NCBI GenBank assembly: GCA_019136325.1
Contig: JAGVUJ010000105.1
Coordinates: forward strand, 1-16,687
DNA: 16,687 bases
Source: Deltaproteobacteria bacterium
Lineage (GTDB): Bacteria > Desulfobacterota > Syntrophia > Syntrophales > Smithellaceae
Direction of reading: 5' to 3'
Shown: positions 5,818-12,722 of the stretch, piece after piece
Layout of the letters: each line of letters opens with the position of its first letter
How positions within the stretch are numbered: position 1 is the first letter of the stretch
Notes under the pieces: model-generated
What the model was told of the DNA's origin: nothing
Seen by the model: only the letters and a program-made list of their open reading frames with translations
The model's database searches: none
Made by a program: the position numbers and the translations under genes

Positions 5818-6378
5818 ATGGAAACACGAAAAGTTAAAACACCTCTAACGGAAGAAATTATAACTTCGCTCAAGGCCGGCGATATGGTTTTGTTGAGTGG
5901 CGAAGTTTACACCGCGCGCGATGTCGCGCACCGGCGTTTGTATGAATCGCTGCTGAAAGGCGAGAAACTGCCGGTTGATTTGTCACGGGTAGTTTTGTTT
6001 TATGCGGCGCCGACACCCACACCGCCGAAAAAAGTTATCGGTTCCATCGGTCCCACGACCAGTTACCGGATGGATTTCTTCACGCCGAAATTAATCGAAG
6101 CCGGTCTTCGGGCGATGATCGGAAAAGGGAACCGTTCGCCGGGTGTTGTGGAAGCCATTAAAAAGTTCAACGCAGTTTATTTCGGTGCAATCGGCGGCAT
6201 TGCCGCTTTGATGTCTCAATGCGTCAAAAAAGTGGAAATGATTGCCTATGAAGACCTCGGTCCGGAGGCGGTTAGAAAACTGACGGTCAGTGATTTTCCC
6301 CTGGTAGTTATCAATGATTCCGAAGGCAACGACCTGTATTCTTCCGTACAGCAAAAGTGGCGTATCCCTTCAATATAA
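5818..6378 (+). CDS. fumB: Class I fumarate hydratase, beta subunit
   Basis: Second subunit of the two-part Fe-S fumarase, equivalent to the C-terminal domain of E. coli FumA/B, 186 aa (normal length). Family motifs: ARDVAHRR (33-40), GSIGPTTSYRMD (75-86), IGKG (101-104), GAIGGIAALMS (123-133) and the C-terminal VINDSEGNDLY (164-174). The start is ATG at 5818 with GAGG (5802-5805) 12 nt upstream, a rather long spacing. Its natural partner is the alpha subunit at 3564, now 1.4 kb upstream. Whether it is transcribed from the toxin-antitoxin promoter (32 nt after the antitoxin) or from the fumA transcript is open. A diverged, truncated copy of its first 41 codons lies at 4923. The symbol follows the two-subunit convention, not E. 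coli FumB. Confidence 0.9.
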   Translation: METRKVKTPLTEEIITSLKAGDMVLLSGEVYTARDVAHRRLYESLLKGEKLPVDLSRVVLFYAAPTPTPPKKVIGSIGPTTSYRMDFFTPKLIEAGLRAMIGKGNRSPGVVEAIKKFNAVYFGAIGGIAALMSQCVKKVEMIAYEDLGPEAVRKLTVSDFPLVVINDSEGNDLYSSVQQKWRIPSI

Positions 6379-6407
6379 CAAATCTTTATTGCGTTTGTGA
6401 AAATCAG

Positions 6408-6436
6408 TTGACTGAAATTTGCTTCTATATTATGAA
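6408..6436 (+). promoter_or_regulatory. Sigma70-type promoter of the POR/diaphorase operon
   Basis: TTGACT (6408-6413), 17-nt spacer, TATGAA (6431-6436). It is followed by a start region near 6443 and AAGGAG (6461-6466) before porC. The -35 is strong and the -10 moderate. Confidence 0.55.
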
Positions 6437-6450
6437 TGATAGTCATTTTT
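6432..6450. promoter_or_regulatory. Fur-box-like palindrome over the POR operon promoter
   Basis: Contains AATGA-TAG-TCATT (6435-6447), a perfect 5-bp inverted repeat. The 19-mer matches the classical Fur consensus at about 13 of 19 positions by my count. It covers the -10 box and the predicted start, where a repressor would act. All genes downstream encode or assemble with Fe-S proteins, so iron control is plausible but unproven. Confidence 0.35.
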
Positions 6451-6476
6451 GTATCACTATAAGGAGACGAGTATAA

Positions 6477-7025
6477 ATGATAGAAGTTAGATGGCATGGA
6501 CGAGGCGGTCAGGGAGCGGTGACATCGGTTGAGTTACTGGCTGTAGCAGCAATTGCCGCGGGGAAATATGCTCAGGGATTTCCCAGCTTCGGTCCGGAAA
6601 GAAGGGGCGCGCCTGTTGCCGCTTTTACCCGAATTGACGATAAAAAAATCAACGTTCGTTCAGGCATATATGAACCTGATGTGGTTCTGATTCTGGACGC
6701 CAGCCTGATCGGTATGGTCGATGTCACGGATGGTTTAAAGCCGGGAGGCAAAGTAGTTGTTAATACGACGAAATCACCGGATGAGATTCGTAAAGACCTG
6801 AATTTCAGCGGCACGGTGGCTACCGTGGACGGTACGGGCATCGCCCGTAAGGAAATGGGTGTGCCCATTGCCAACACTACGATGATCGGCGCGTTGTTGA
6901 AGGTGACCGGAATCATGGGACTTGAGGCAATGAAAGACTCGGTGGAACACAGGTTCGGCAGAATCGCTCAGAAAAATATCAACGCGATGAAACGGGCTTA
7001 CGACGAAATTAAAATAAGTAATTGA
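6477..7025 (+). CDS. porC: Pyruvate:ferredoxin oxidoreductase, gamma subunit
   Basis: Gamma subunit (182 aa) of a four-subunit 2-oxoacid:ferredoxin oxidoreductase, the domain involved in CoA binding/handling. It begins with the family signature RWHGRGGQGAV (GRGGQG at 8-13), then GFPSFGPERRGAPV around 35-48 and a PDVVLILDASL segment. The start is ATG at 6477 with AAGGAG at 6461-6466. First gene of a seven-gene cluster in order gamma-delta-alpha-beta, the usual order for POR and VOR enzymes; porD follows after 13 nt. The gamma subunit alone does not fix the substrate. The alpha and beta sequences point to pyruvate. The gene is also called porG in some organisms. Confidence 0.9.
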   Translation: MIEVRWHGRGGQGAVTSVELLAVAAIAAGKYAQGFPSFGPERRGAPVAAFTRIDDKKINVRSGIYEPDVVLILDASLIGMVDVTDGLKPGGKVVVNTTKSPDEIRKDLNFSGTVATVDGTGIARKEMGVPIANTTMIGALLKVTGIMGLEAMKDSVEHRFGRIAQKNINAMKRAYDEIKISN

Positions 7026-7038
7026 GGGGTATATCCAT

Positions 7039-7317
7039 ATGGCATTGAAATCATGGAGAGAGCTTCCCACCGGCTGTGTAGTTTTTGAACCGGGAAGCGC
7101 CAGTGAATATCATACGGGCAGTTGGCGGTCGCAGCGGCCTGTCTGGAACAATTCCAAATGCATCAAATGCGGCATTTGTTATGTGTATTGTCCGGAAGGT
7201 TGCGTGCAGCAGACGGAAGACGGCTTTTTTCAGGCGGACATGGATTATTGCAAGGGCTGCGGTATTTGCGCTCACGAATGCTGGCCCCGCGCGATATCGA
7301 TGGTAGAGGAGGGTTAA
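7039..7317 (+). CDS. porD: Pyruvate:ferredoxin oxidoreductase, delta subunit (2x[4Fe-4S] ferredoxin)
   Basis: 92-aa ferredoxin-like subunit carrying electrons from the TPP/[4Fe-4S] core to the external acceptor. Two complete CxxCxxCxxxC motifs: C41, C44, C47, C51 and C71, C74, C77, C81. An N-terminal extension of about 40 residues before the first cluster (SWRELPTGCVVFEPGSASEY) is typical of PorD. The start is ATG at 7039, preceded by TGAGGGG. A single nucleotide separates its stop from porA, which implies tight translational coupling. Confidence 0.93.
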   Translation: MALKSWRELPTGCVVFEPGSASEYHTGSWRSQRPVWNNSKCIKCGICYVYCPEGCVQQTEDGFFQADMDYCKGCGICAHECWPRAISMVEEG

Positions 7318-7318
7318 G

Positions 7319-8494
7319 ATGGGCAAACGCATTGGAATGGAAGTGGCAATGGCCGTGGCGGAAGCCGTGGGACTTTGCAACATTGATATGGCGGCCGTTT
7401 ATCCCATTACGCCCCAGTCGCACATCGCGGAACATCTTTCCGATCTGGTTGCCAATGGCGAAATCGATGCGGAATTTGTAACGGTGGAATCGGAACATTC
7501 GGCCATGAGCGCGGTGATCGGCGCATCCGGCACCGGCGCCCGTTCTTATACGGCGACCAGTTCGCAGGGATTGATGTACATGCATGAACTTCTGCCGATT
7601 GCTTCGGCGATGCGTCTGCCGATCACCATGGCGATCGCCAACCGGGCGGTATCCGGTCCTTTGAATATTTTGAACGATCATAGCGATATTATGCCGCAGC
7701 GCGATTCCGGTTGGATTTCCATTTTTGTGGAAAACGGCCAGGAAGCGATCGATATGTCGATCATTGCCTTCAAAATCGCCGAGCATAAGGAGGTCATGTT
7801 GCCGGTCAATATTAATATCGACGGTTTCCAGTTGACGCACATGGTGGAACCCTTTGAAATGCCCTCTCAGGAAGAAGTGAATCAGTTCCTGCCGCCGTTT
7901 GTGCCGCACGCGACGCTTCATCCGGCGAAACCGGTCACCATGGGCGCTTTCGCCATGTCCGATTATTTTGCGGAAATTATGAAAGCGAAAAATGAAGCCC
8001 TGAAAAATTCCAAAAAGGTTATTGTCGAGGTCTGGAACGAATGGGCGAAAATGTTCGGCCGCGCCTACAAACCGGTAGAAACATACATGGCTGATGATGC
8101 GGACGTTCTGATGCTGACGATGGGCTCCATGGGGGAGACGGCACAAATGGCGATTGACGAACTGCGCGCCAAAGGTGTCAAGGCGGGTCTGGTCAAGTTA
8201 AGACTCTGGCGTCCCTTCCCGTTTGAAGAAATCAAAGACGCAGTGAAAAACGCGAAGAAACTGATTGTAACCGACCGGGCGATATCCTTTGGCGGTCCGG
8301 GAGGCCCGGTGTTTTCTGAAATTAAATCCGCTCTTTATGCCGAAGCTCAGCGCCCTCTGATTTACGATTATATCTACGGACTGGGCGGACGCGACGTGCC
8401 GGTGGGTGATTTTATCGGTATGTTTGAAAGAGTTCTGGCGGATACGGCCAACAAGCTGGTCGACACCTATGAATTTTGGGGAGTGAGAGAATAA
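7319..8494 (+). CDS. porA: Pyruvate:ferredoxin oxidoreductase, alpha subunit
   Basis: 391 aa, pyrimidine-binding/domain I-II subunit of POR, which catalyses pyruvate + CoA + oxidised ferredoxin to acetyl-CoA + CO2 + reduced ferredoxin, reversible as pyruvate synthase. The signature AAVYPITPQS is at 25-34. EFVTVESEHSAMSAVIGASGTGAR follows near 58-81, then YTATSSQGLMYMHE and a SGPLNILNDHSDIMPQRDSGW segment, as in pyruvate-specific members. The C-terminal transketolase-like domain has MLTMGSMGETAQ and RLWRPFPFEEI. The start is ATG at 7319, 1 nt after porD; the preceding GAGGAGGG inside porD is a strong ribosome site. Its stop overlaps the porB start by one base. 2-oxoisovalerate or other oxoacid specificity is a less likely alternative. 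Confidence 0.92.
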   Translation: MGKRIGMEVAMAVAEAVGLCNIDMAAVYPITPQSHIAEHLSDLVANGEIDAEFVTVESEHSAMSAVIGASGTGARSYTATSSQGLMYMHELLPIASAMRLPITMAIANRAVSGPLNILNDHSDIMPQRDSGWISIFVENGQEAIDMSIIAFKIAEHKEVMLPVNINIDGFQLTHMVEPFEMPSQEEVNQFLPPFVPHATLHPAKPVTMGAFAMSDYFAEIMKAKNEALKNSKKVIVEVWNEWAKMFGRAYKPVETYMADDADVLMLTMGSMGETAQMAIDELRAKGVKAGLVKLRLWRPFPFEEIKDAVKNAKKLIVTDRAISFGGPGGPVFSEIKSALYAEAQRPLIYDYIYGLGGRDVPVGDFIGMFERVLADTANKLVDTYEFWGVRE

Positions 8495-9447
8495 TGAGTA
8501 TAGTAGAAAATTTTGATTTATTTGCCCCGCGTCTGATTAATAAAAAAGAATTATTATCGTCCGGCCACCGCGCCTGTTCCGGTTGTGCTGAAGCGCTGGC
8601 GGTGCGGCTGATGGCGAAAGCATTGGGTGACAATACCGTGATCGCTTCTGCGACCGGTTGCATGGAAATCATTTCCAGTATGTTTCCGACCACAGCCTGG
8701 AGGGTTCCTTGGATTCATGTCGCCTTTGAAAATGCGGCGTCAGTCGCTTCCGGCATGGAAGCAGGCCTCAAAGCGCTGCGCAAGAAAGGCAAGATTGACG
8801 AACGCTATGTAAAAGTCGTCGGCATGGGCGGCGACGGCGCGACAATGGACATTGGATTCCAGGCTTTGTCCGGCGCCATGGAACGCGGCCACGACATGAT
8901 TTATGTCTGCTTTGATAATGAAGCCTATATGAACACGGGCATTCAGCGCTCCAGCGGCACGCCGATGGGCGCTTCCACCACCACCGCTCCGGCGGGCAAA
9001 GTCAGCATCGGCCAGAAAACGTGGAAGAAGAACATGCCCGAAATCATGGTGGCCCACGACATCCCTTATGTCGCCACGGTCTGTCCCAGCTATCCGCTGG
9101 ATTTCATCCGCAAGATTGAAAAGGCGAAAAGCATCAAAGGGCCTTCTTACATTCACTGCTTCGCGGTTTGTCCGACCGGCTGGCGTTGTCCTTCACATCT
9201 GGCCGTTTCAATGGGCCGTCTGGCCGTGGAAACGGGAGTGTTCCCTCTTTATGAAGTGGAAAACGGACGCTATCGTCTCTCTCCGGATATGCCCAAAAAA
9301 CTCAAACCGATTAAAGATTATTTCAAGGGACAGGGGCGTTTTCGCCATCTGAGCGCCGACGATATCGACAAGATTCAGGAAAAAGTAACCGCTGAATTCA
9401 ATAAGCTGACGGCAAAAGCAAAATTTCTCAAGGCGGGTAATGAGTAA
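8494..9447 (+). CDS. porB: Pyruvate:ferredoxin oxidoreductase, beta subunit
   Basis: 317 aa TPP- and [4Fe-4S]-binding subunit of POR. The CxxC pair ACSGC (C28, C31), C56 (ATGC) and C226 (VCPTGW) are the expected ligands of the proximal cluster. The TPP/Mg motif is GDGATMDIG (113-121) with N142 in CFDNEAYMNTGIQRSSGTP. The start is ATG at 8494, overlapping the porA stop (TAATG) and preceded by GGGGAG at 8478-8483. A TTG six codons upstream (8476) is less likely. The HCFAVCPTGWRC region resembles pyruvate synthase beta subunits. 36 nt separate it from the NuoE-like gene with no terminator, so I place all seven genes in one operon. Confidence 0.92.
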   Translation: MSIVENFDLFAPRLINKKELLSSGHRACSGCAEALAVRLMAKALGDNTVIASATGCMEIISSMFPTTAWRVPWIHVAFENAASVASGMEAGLKALRKKGKIDERYVKVVGMGGDGATMDIGFQALSGAMERGHDMIYVCFDNEAYMNTGIQRSSGTPMGASTTTAPAGKVSIGQKTWKKNMPEIMVAHDIPYVATVCPSYPLDFIRKIEKAKSIKGPSYIHCFAVCPTGWRCPSHLAVSMGRLAVETGVFPLYEVENGRYRLSPDMPKKLKPIKDYFKGQGRFRHLSADDIDKIQEKVTAEFNKLTAKAKFLKAGNE

Positions 9448-9483
9448 GAGTGACGTTTAAAAGAATACCGAGGTGAAAAAAGC

Positions 9484-9969
9484 ATGACGAAAGCAAGCAA
9501 CGTTGCAGCAACAACAAAATCAATTGTTAAAAAACACGGCGGCGATAAAAGCGCGCTGATTGCCGTGTTGCAGGATATACAGGAGACTTTTAATTATCTT
9601 CCCAAAGAGGCATTAAAGGTTGCGGGAAAAACTCTGGGTATTCCGTTCAGCCGCGTTTACGAAGTCGCCACGTTTTACAACGCCTTCAGTCTAAAACCGC
9701 GCGGCGAGCATATCGTTAAAATCTGTATGGGCACAGCCTGTCACGTTCGCGGCGCAGCGTCGATTCAGGATAAAATGGAACGCTGTCTTTGTATTAAGCC
9801 GGGTGAAACGACTCCCGATAATAAATTTTCTCTGGAAACCGTCAATTGTGTCGGCGCCTGCGCTTTAGGCCCCGTTGTGGTGATTGATAGCGAATACCAC
9901 GGTCAGATGACGATGAATAAAGTGGATAAAGTCATCGGCAAACTCAAAGGGGAGGGCGCGCAGTCATGA
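9484..9969 (+). CDS. NuoE/HoxE/HydC-like [2Fe-2S] subunit
   Basis: 161 aa thioredoxin-fold [2Fe-2S] protein of the 24-kDa complex I subunit family, found in NADH dehydrogenases, bidirectional hydrogenases (HoxE) and bifurcating hydrogenases (HydC). Ligands are C81-x4-C86 (CMGTAC) and C122-x3-C126 (CVGAC). An N-terminal helical domain ([25 protein letters not shown]) matches the family. It passes electrons to or from the NADH-binding flavoprotein encoded next. The start is ATG at 9484 with CGAGGTG upstream. It overlaps the next gene by 4 nt (ATGA), so the two are translationally coupled. No hydrogenase or quinone-module subunit is visible nearby. Confidence 0.9.
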   Translation: MTKASNVAATTKSIVKKHGGDKSALIAVLQDIQETFNYLPKEALKVAGKTLGIPFSRVYEVATFYNAFSLKPRGEHIVKICMGTACHVRGAASIQDKMERCLCIKPGETTPDNKFSLETVNCVGACALGPVVVIDSEYHGQMTMNKVDKVIGKLKGEGAQS

Positions 9970-11810
9970 AAAAAATTACGAACGCTACGGAATTGCGCCG
10001 GATACAGGAAGACCTGAAGAAAAATTATGATCCGAACAAACAAATGATAACGATTTGCGCCGGCACCGGCTGTCGCGGCTACGGCTGCATCAAGGTCAAG
10101 GAAGCGCTGGAGACGGAAATCTCCAAACAAAATTTGAATGTGGAAGTTCGGGCGACCGGTTGCTTCGGCTTCTGCGAAAAAGGCCCTCTGGTGGTTGTTC
10201 ATCCGCAGAAAATCTTTTATCAGCGAGTCGGGGAAAAGGATGTTGCGGATATCGTGGCCAAAACCGTCATGCAGGGCGAAGTCATCGAAAAACTGCTGTA
10301 CCGCGATCCGGCAACCGGCACGACGGTGATGCAGGAAGAAGAAGTGCCTTTTTATAAAAAACAAAAACGCCTTGTTTTCGGCTCTAACGGAGTTATCGAT
10401 CCCACGCAGATTGAATCTTATCTGGCCATCGGCGGTTACAGCGCGCTGGCTAAAGCTTTGACCATGAGTCCTGAAGGGATTATTGATGAAGTGAAAAAGG
10501 CCGCTTTGCGCGGACGCGGCGGTGGCGGATTCATGGCCGGCACAAAATGGGAAGGATGCCGCAAGGCGCACGGCTCGCCCAAATATATTATTGCCAACGG
10601 TGATGAAGGCGATCCCGGTGCTTACATGGATCGCTCTTTAATGGAAGGCAATCCGCACAGTGTCGTCGAAGGCATGATTATCGGCGCTTACGCCATCGGG
10701 GCTTCCCATGGCTATATTTACGTGCGCAACGAATATCCGCTGGCGGTCGTTCATCTGACCATGGCCATCGAAAGCGCCCGGGAAGGCGGACTGCTGGGGA
10801 AAAATATTCTGGGCAGCGGCTTTGATTTTGATATTTCGATTAATAAGGGCGGCGGTGCTTTTGTCTGCGGCGAATCGTCCGCGCTTTTTGCGTCCATTGA
10901 AGGACGCGCCGGCGAACCGCGCGCCAAATATGTCCACGCCGTCGAAAAGGGTCTGTGGGACAAACCCACCGTTCTCAATAATGTGGAAACCTGGGCCAAC
11001 GTTCCTCTGATTATCAATAACGGCGCCGACTGGTACGCGTCCATCGGCACGGAAAAGAGCAAGGGCACGAAGATCTTCTCGCTGGTGGGCAAGATCAATA
11101 ACACGGGACTGGTGGAAGTTCCCATGGGCATGAAACTGCGCGAGATCATCTACGATATCGGCGGCGGCATACCCAACGGCCGGAAATTCAAGGCCGTGCA
11201 GACCGGCGGACCGTCGGGCGGATGCATTCCCGAAAGCCTGCTGGATTTACCGGTGGATTTCGACAAACTCTATGAAGTCGGCTCCATGATGGGTTCCGGC
11301 GGCATGATCGTCATGGACGACCGCTCCTGCATGGTGGACGTGGCCAAATACTTCCTCGCCTTTTTACAGGAAGAGTCCTGCGGAAAATGCGTTCCCTGCC
11401 GTGAAGGCGTCCGTCGCATGCGGGAAATCCTCGAAGACATCTGCGCGGGCAAGGGCTCGGAAGGCGACATCGATCTTCTGGAAAAAATAGCCACCGGTGT
11501 GGCAGACGGCTCGCTGTGCGCGCTGGGCGGTTCAGCGCCCAATCCGGTGCTCAGCACGCTTCGATATTTTCGCGATGAGTACGACGCGCACATCAAAGAA
11601 CACCGCTGTCCGGCGGGCGTCTGCAAGGCGCTGATTACCTACAGCATCGATGCAGAGAAATGCACAGGCTGCACGCTTTGCAGCAAAGTTTGTCCTGTGC
11701 AGGCGATCAGCGGCGAAAAGAAGAAAGCTCATACCATTGACAATGAAAAATGCACCCGTTGCGGCGCGTGTTTTGAAGGCTGCAAATTTGACGCAATCAA
11801 CGTGAAATAG
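9966..11810 (+). CDS. NuoF/HoxF/HydB-like NADH-binding flavoprotein with extra ferredoxin domains
   Basis: 614 aa electron-input/output subunit. Domains in order: N-terminal thioredoxin-like [2Fe-2S] (C31, C36, C66, C70); NADH/FMN domain with GRGGGGF (183-189) and [13 protein letters not shown] (211-223); an SLBB-type region; an N3-type [4Fe-4S] site SCGKCVPC (C472, C475, C478) plus C518; a C-terminal 2x[4Fe-4S] ferredoxin domain (C566, C569, C572, C576 and C596, C599, C602, C606). This is the HydB/NuoF-like layout of soluble NAD(P)H-linked complexes, longer than plain NuoF because of both added ends. It presumably oxidises NADH or reduces NAD+ and exchanges electrons with ferredoxin or POR. 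It is flanked by NuoE-like and HoxU-like partners. Coenzyme preference (NAD or NADP) cannot be read from sequence alone. Confidence 0.9.
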   Translation: MKKITNATELRRIQEDLKKNYDPNKQMITICAGTGCRGYGCIKVKEALETEISKQNLNVEVRATGCFGFCEKGPLVVVHPQKIFYQRVGEKDVADIVAKTVMQGEVIEKLLYRDPATGTTVMQEEEVPFYKKQKRLVFGSNGVIDPTQIESYLAIGGYSALAKALTMSPEGIIDEVKKAALRGRGGGGFMAGTKWEGCRKAHGSPKYIIANGDEGDPGAYMDRSLMEGNPHSVVEGMIIGAYAIGASHGYIYVRNEYPLAVVHLTMAIESAREGGLLGKNILGSGFDFDISINKGGGAFVCGESSALFASIEGRAGEPRAKYVHAVEKGLWDKPTVLNNVETWANVPLIINNGADWYASIGTEKSKGTKIFSLVGKINNTGLVEVPMGMKLREIIYDIGGGIPNGRKFKAVQTGGPSGGCIPESLLDLPVDFDKLYEVGSMMGSGGMIVMDDRSCMVDVAKYFLAFLQEESCGKCVPCREGVRRMREILEDICAGKGSEGDIDLLEKIATGVADGSLCALGGSAPNPVLSTLRYFRDEYDAHIKEHRCPAGVCKALITYSIDAEKCTGCTLCSKVCPVQAISGEKKKAHTIDNEKCTRCGACFEGCKFDAINVK

Positions 11811-11824
11811 AGGTAGGATAAATC

Positions 11825-12538
11825 ATGGTAAATTTGACGATAGACGGAAAAAATATATCGGTGCCGGAAGGCACCATGCTTCTGGAAGCAGGCCGCCAGG
11901 CCGGCATTGCCATTCCCACGCTGTGCGCGCATGAGGCCGTTTCCCGTTCCGGCGCCTGCCGGCTCTGTGTTGTGGAAATCAAAAAAGGAACCAGAACGAG
12001 AATCGTTACATCCTGTCTTTATGCCGCGGAAGAAGGCTTGATTGTGGATACGAAAAGCGAGCGGGTCCTGAATGTCCGCCGTCTGGTCATGGAACTGCTG
12101 CTGGCCCGCTGTCCTGAATCGGAGGTTTTGCAGACGCTGGCCAAAGAACTTTGCGTGGAGCCTCAGGCAAGATTTATTCCCGATACGGATAAAGGCAAGT
12201 GCATCCTGTGCCGCTCCTGCGTGCGTGTTTGCGAGGAAGTTGTCGGCGTGAGCGCCATCGGCCTCTTTGCCCGCGGTTCCCATAAAAACGTCGGCACGGC
12301 GTATAATGAAAAATCGGATGTCTGCATCGGCTGCGGTGCGTGCGCTTACGTCTGCCCCACCGGCCATATCGAAATGACATCGACCGGCGACAAGCGTAAA
12401 ATATGGGGGCGCACTTTCAAGATGCAGACCTGCTCCAAATGCGGAAAATTTTTCGCTCCGGTTGATCAGCTGAAATTCATCAGCAAAAAAACCGGCGTAC
12501 CGCTCAGCGAATTGACGGTTTGTACCGAATGCCGTTAG
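11825..12538 (+). CDS. HoxU-like (NuoG N-terminal-like) iron-sulfur diaphorase subunit
   Basis: 237 aa, close in length and layout to HoxU. An N-terminal plant-type [2Fe-2S] domain has C34, C45, C48 and C64. Two [4Fe-4S] motifs follow: C126, C129, C132, C136 (CILCRSCVRVC) and C167, C170, C173, C177 (CIGCGACAYVC). The NuoG HxxxCxxC motif and any molybdopterin or H-cluster catalytic domain are absent. It therefore only relays electrons. The last 35 residues carry CSKC (C203, C206) and CTEC (C233, C236), a possible metal-binding knuckle that I do not know from ordinary HoxU. The start is ATG at 11825, after AGAGGTAGGA. Last gene of the operon, followed by a clear terminator. Confidence 0.88.
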   Translation: MVNLTIDGKNISVPEGTMLLEAGRQAGIAIPTLCAHEAVSRSGACRLCVVEIKKGTRTRIVTSCLYAAEEGLIVDTKSERVLNVRRLVMELLLARCPESEVLQTLAKELCVEPQARFIPDTDKGKCILCRSCVRVCEEVVGVSAIGLFARGSHKNVGTAYNEKSDVCIGCGACAYVCPTGHIEMTSTGDKRKIWGRTFKMQTCSKCGKFFAPVDQLKFISKKTGVPLSELTVCTECR

Positions 12539-12572
12539 ATTGAGTTCATCTGTTTTAATGTTTTACGATATG

Positions 12573-12609
12573 ATCAGGTTCTGAATTAATCTTCGGAGCC
12601 TGATTTTTT
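12573..12609 (+). terminator. Rho-independent terminator of the POR/diaphorase operon
   Basis: ATCAGGTTCTG (12573-12583) pairs with CGGAGCCTGAT (12594-12604), allowing two G-U pairs, with a 10-nt loop and a T-run (12604-12609). It lies 35 nt after the HoxU-like stop. Confidence 0.85.
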
Positions 12610-12722
12610 ATTAACAATATTTTTGTCGATGTTTACCGCGCGGCCAATCATTCGTCAAAACTGAACGCTGTTCCGAATCCGGAAAGGCTGAAAACCAATC
12701 GATCAATTTTAAAGGCATCGGC

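Noticed and set aside
8476..8493. TTG start for porB at 8476
   Set aside because: ATG 8494 overlaps the porA stop in the usual coupled way and has GGGGAG upstream; family members begin close to this point.
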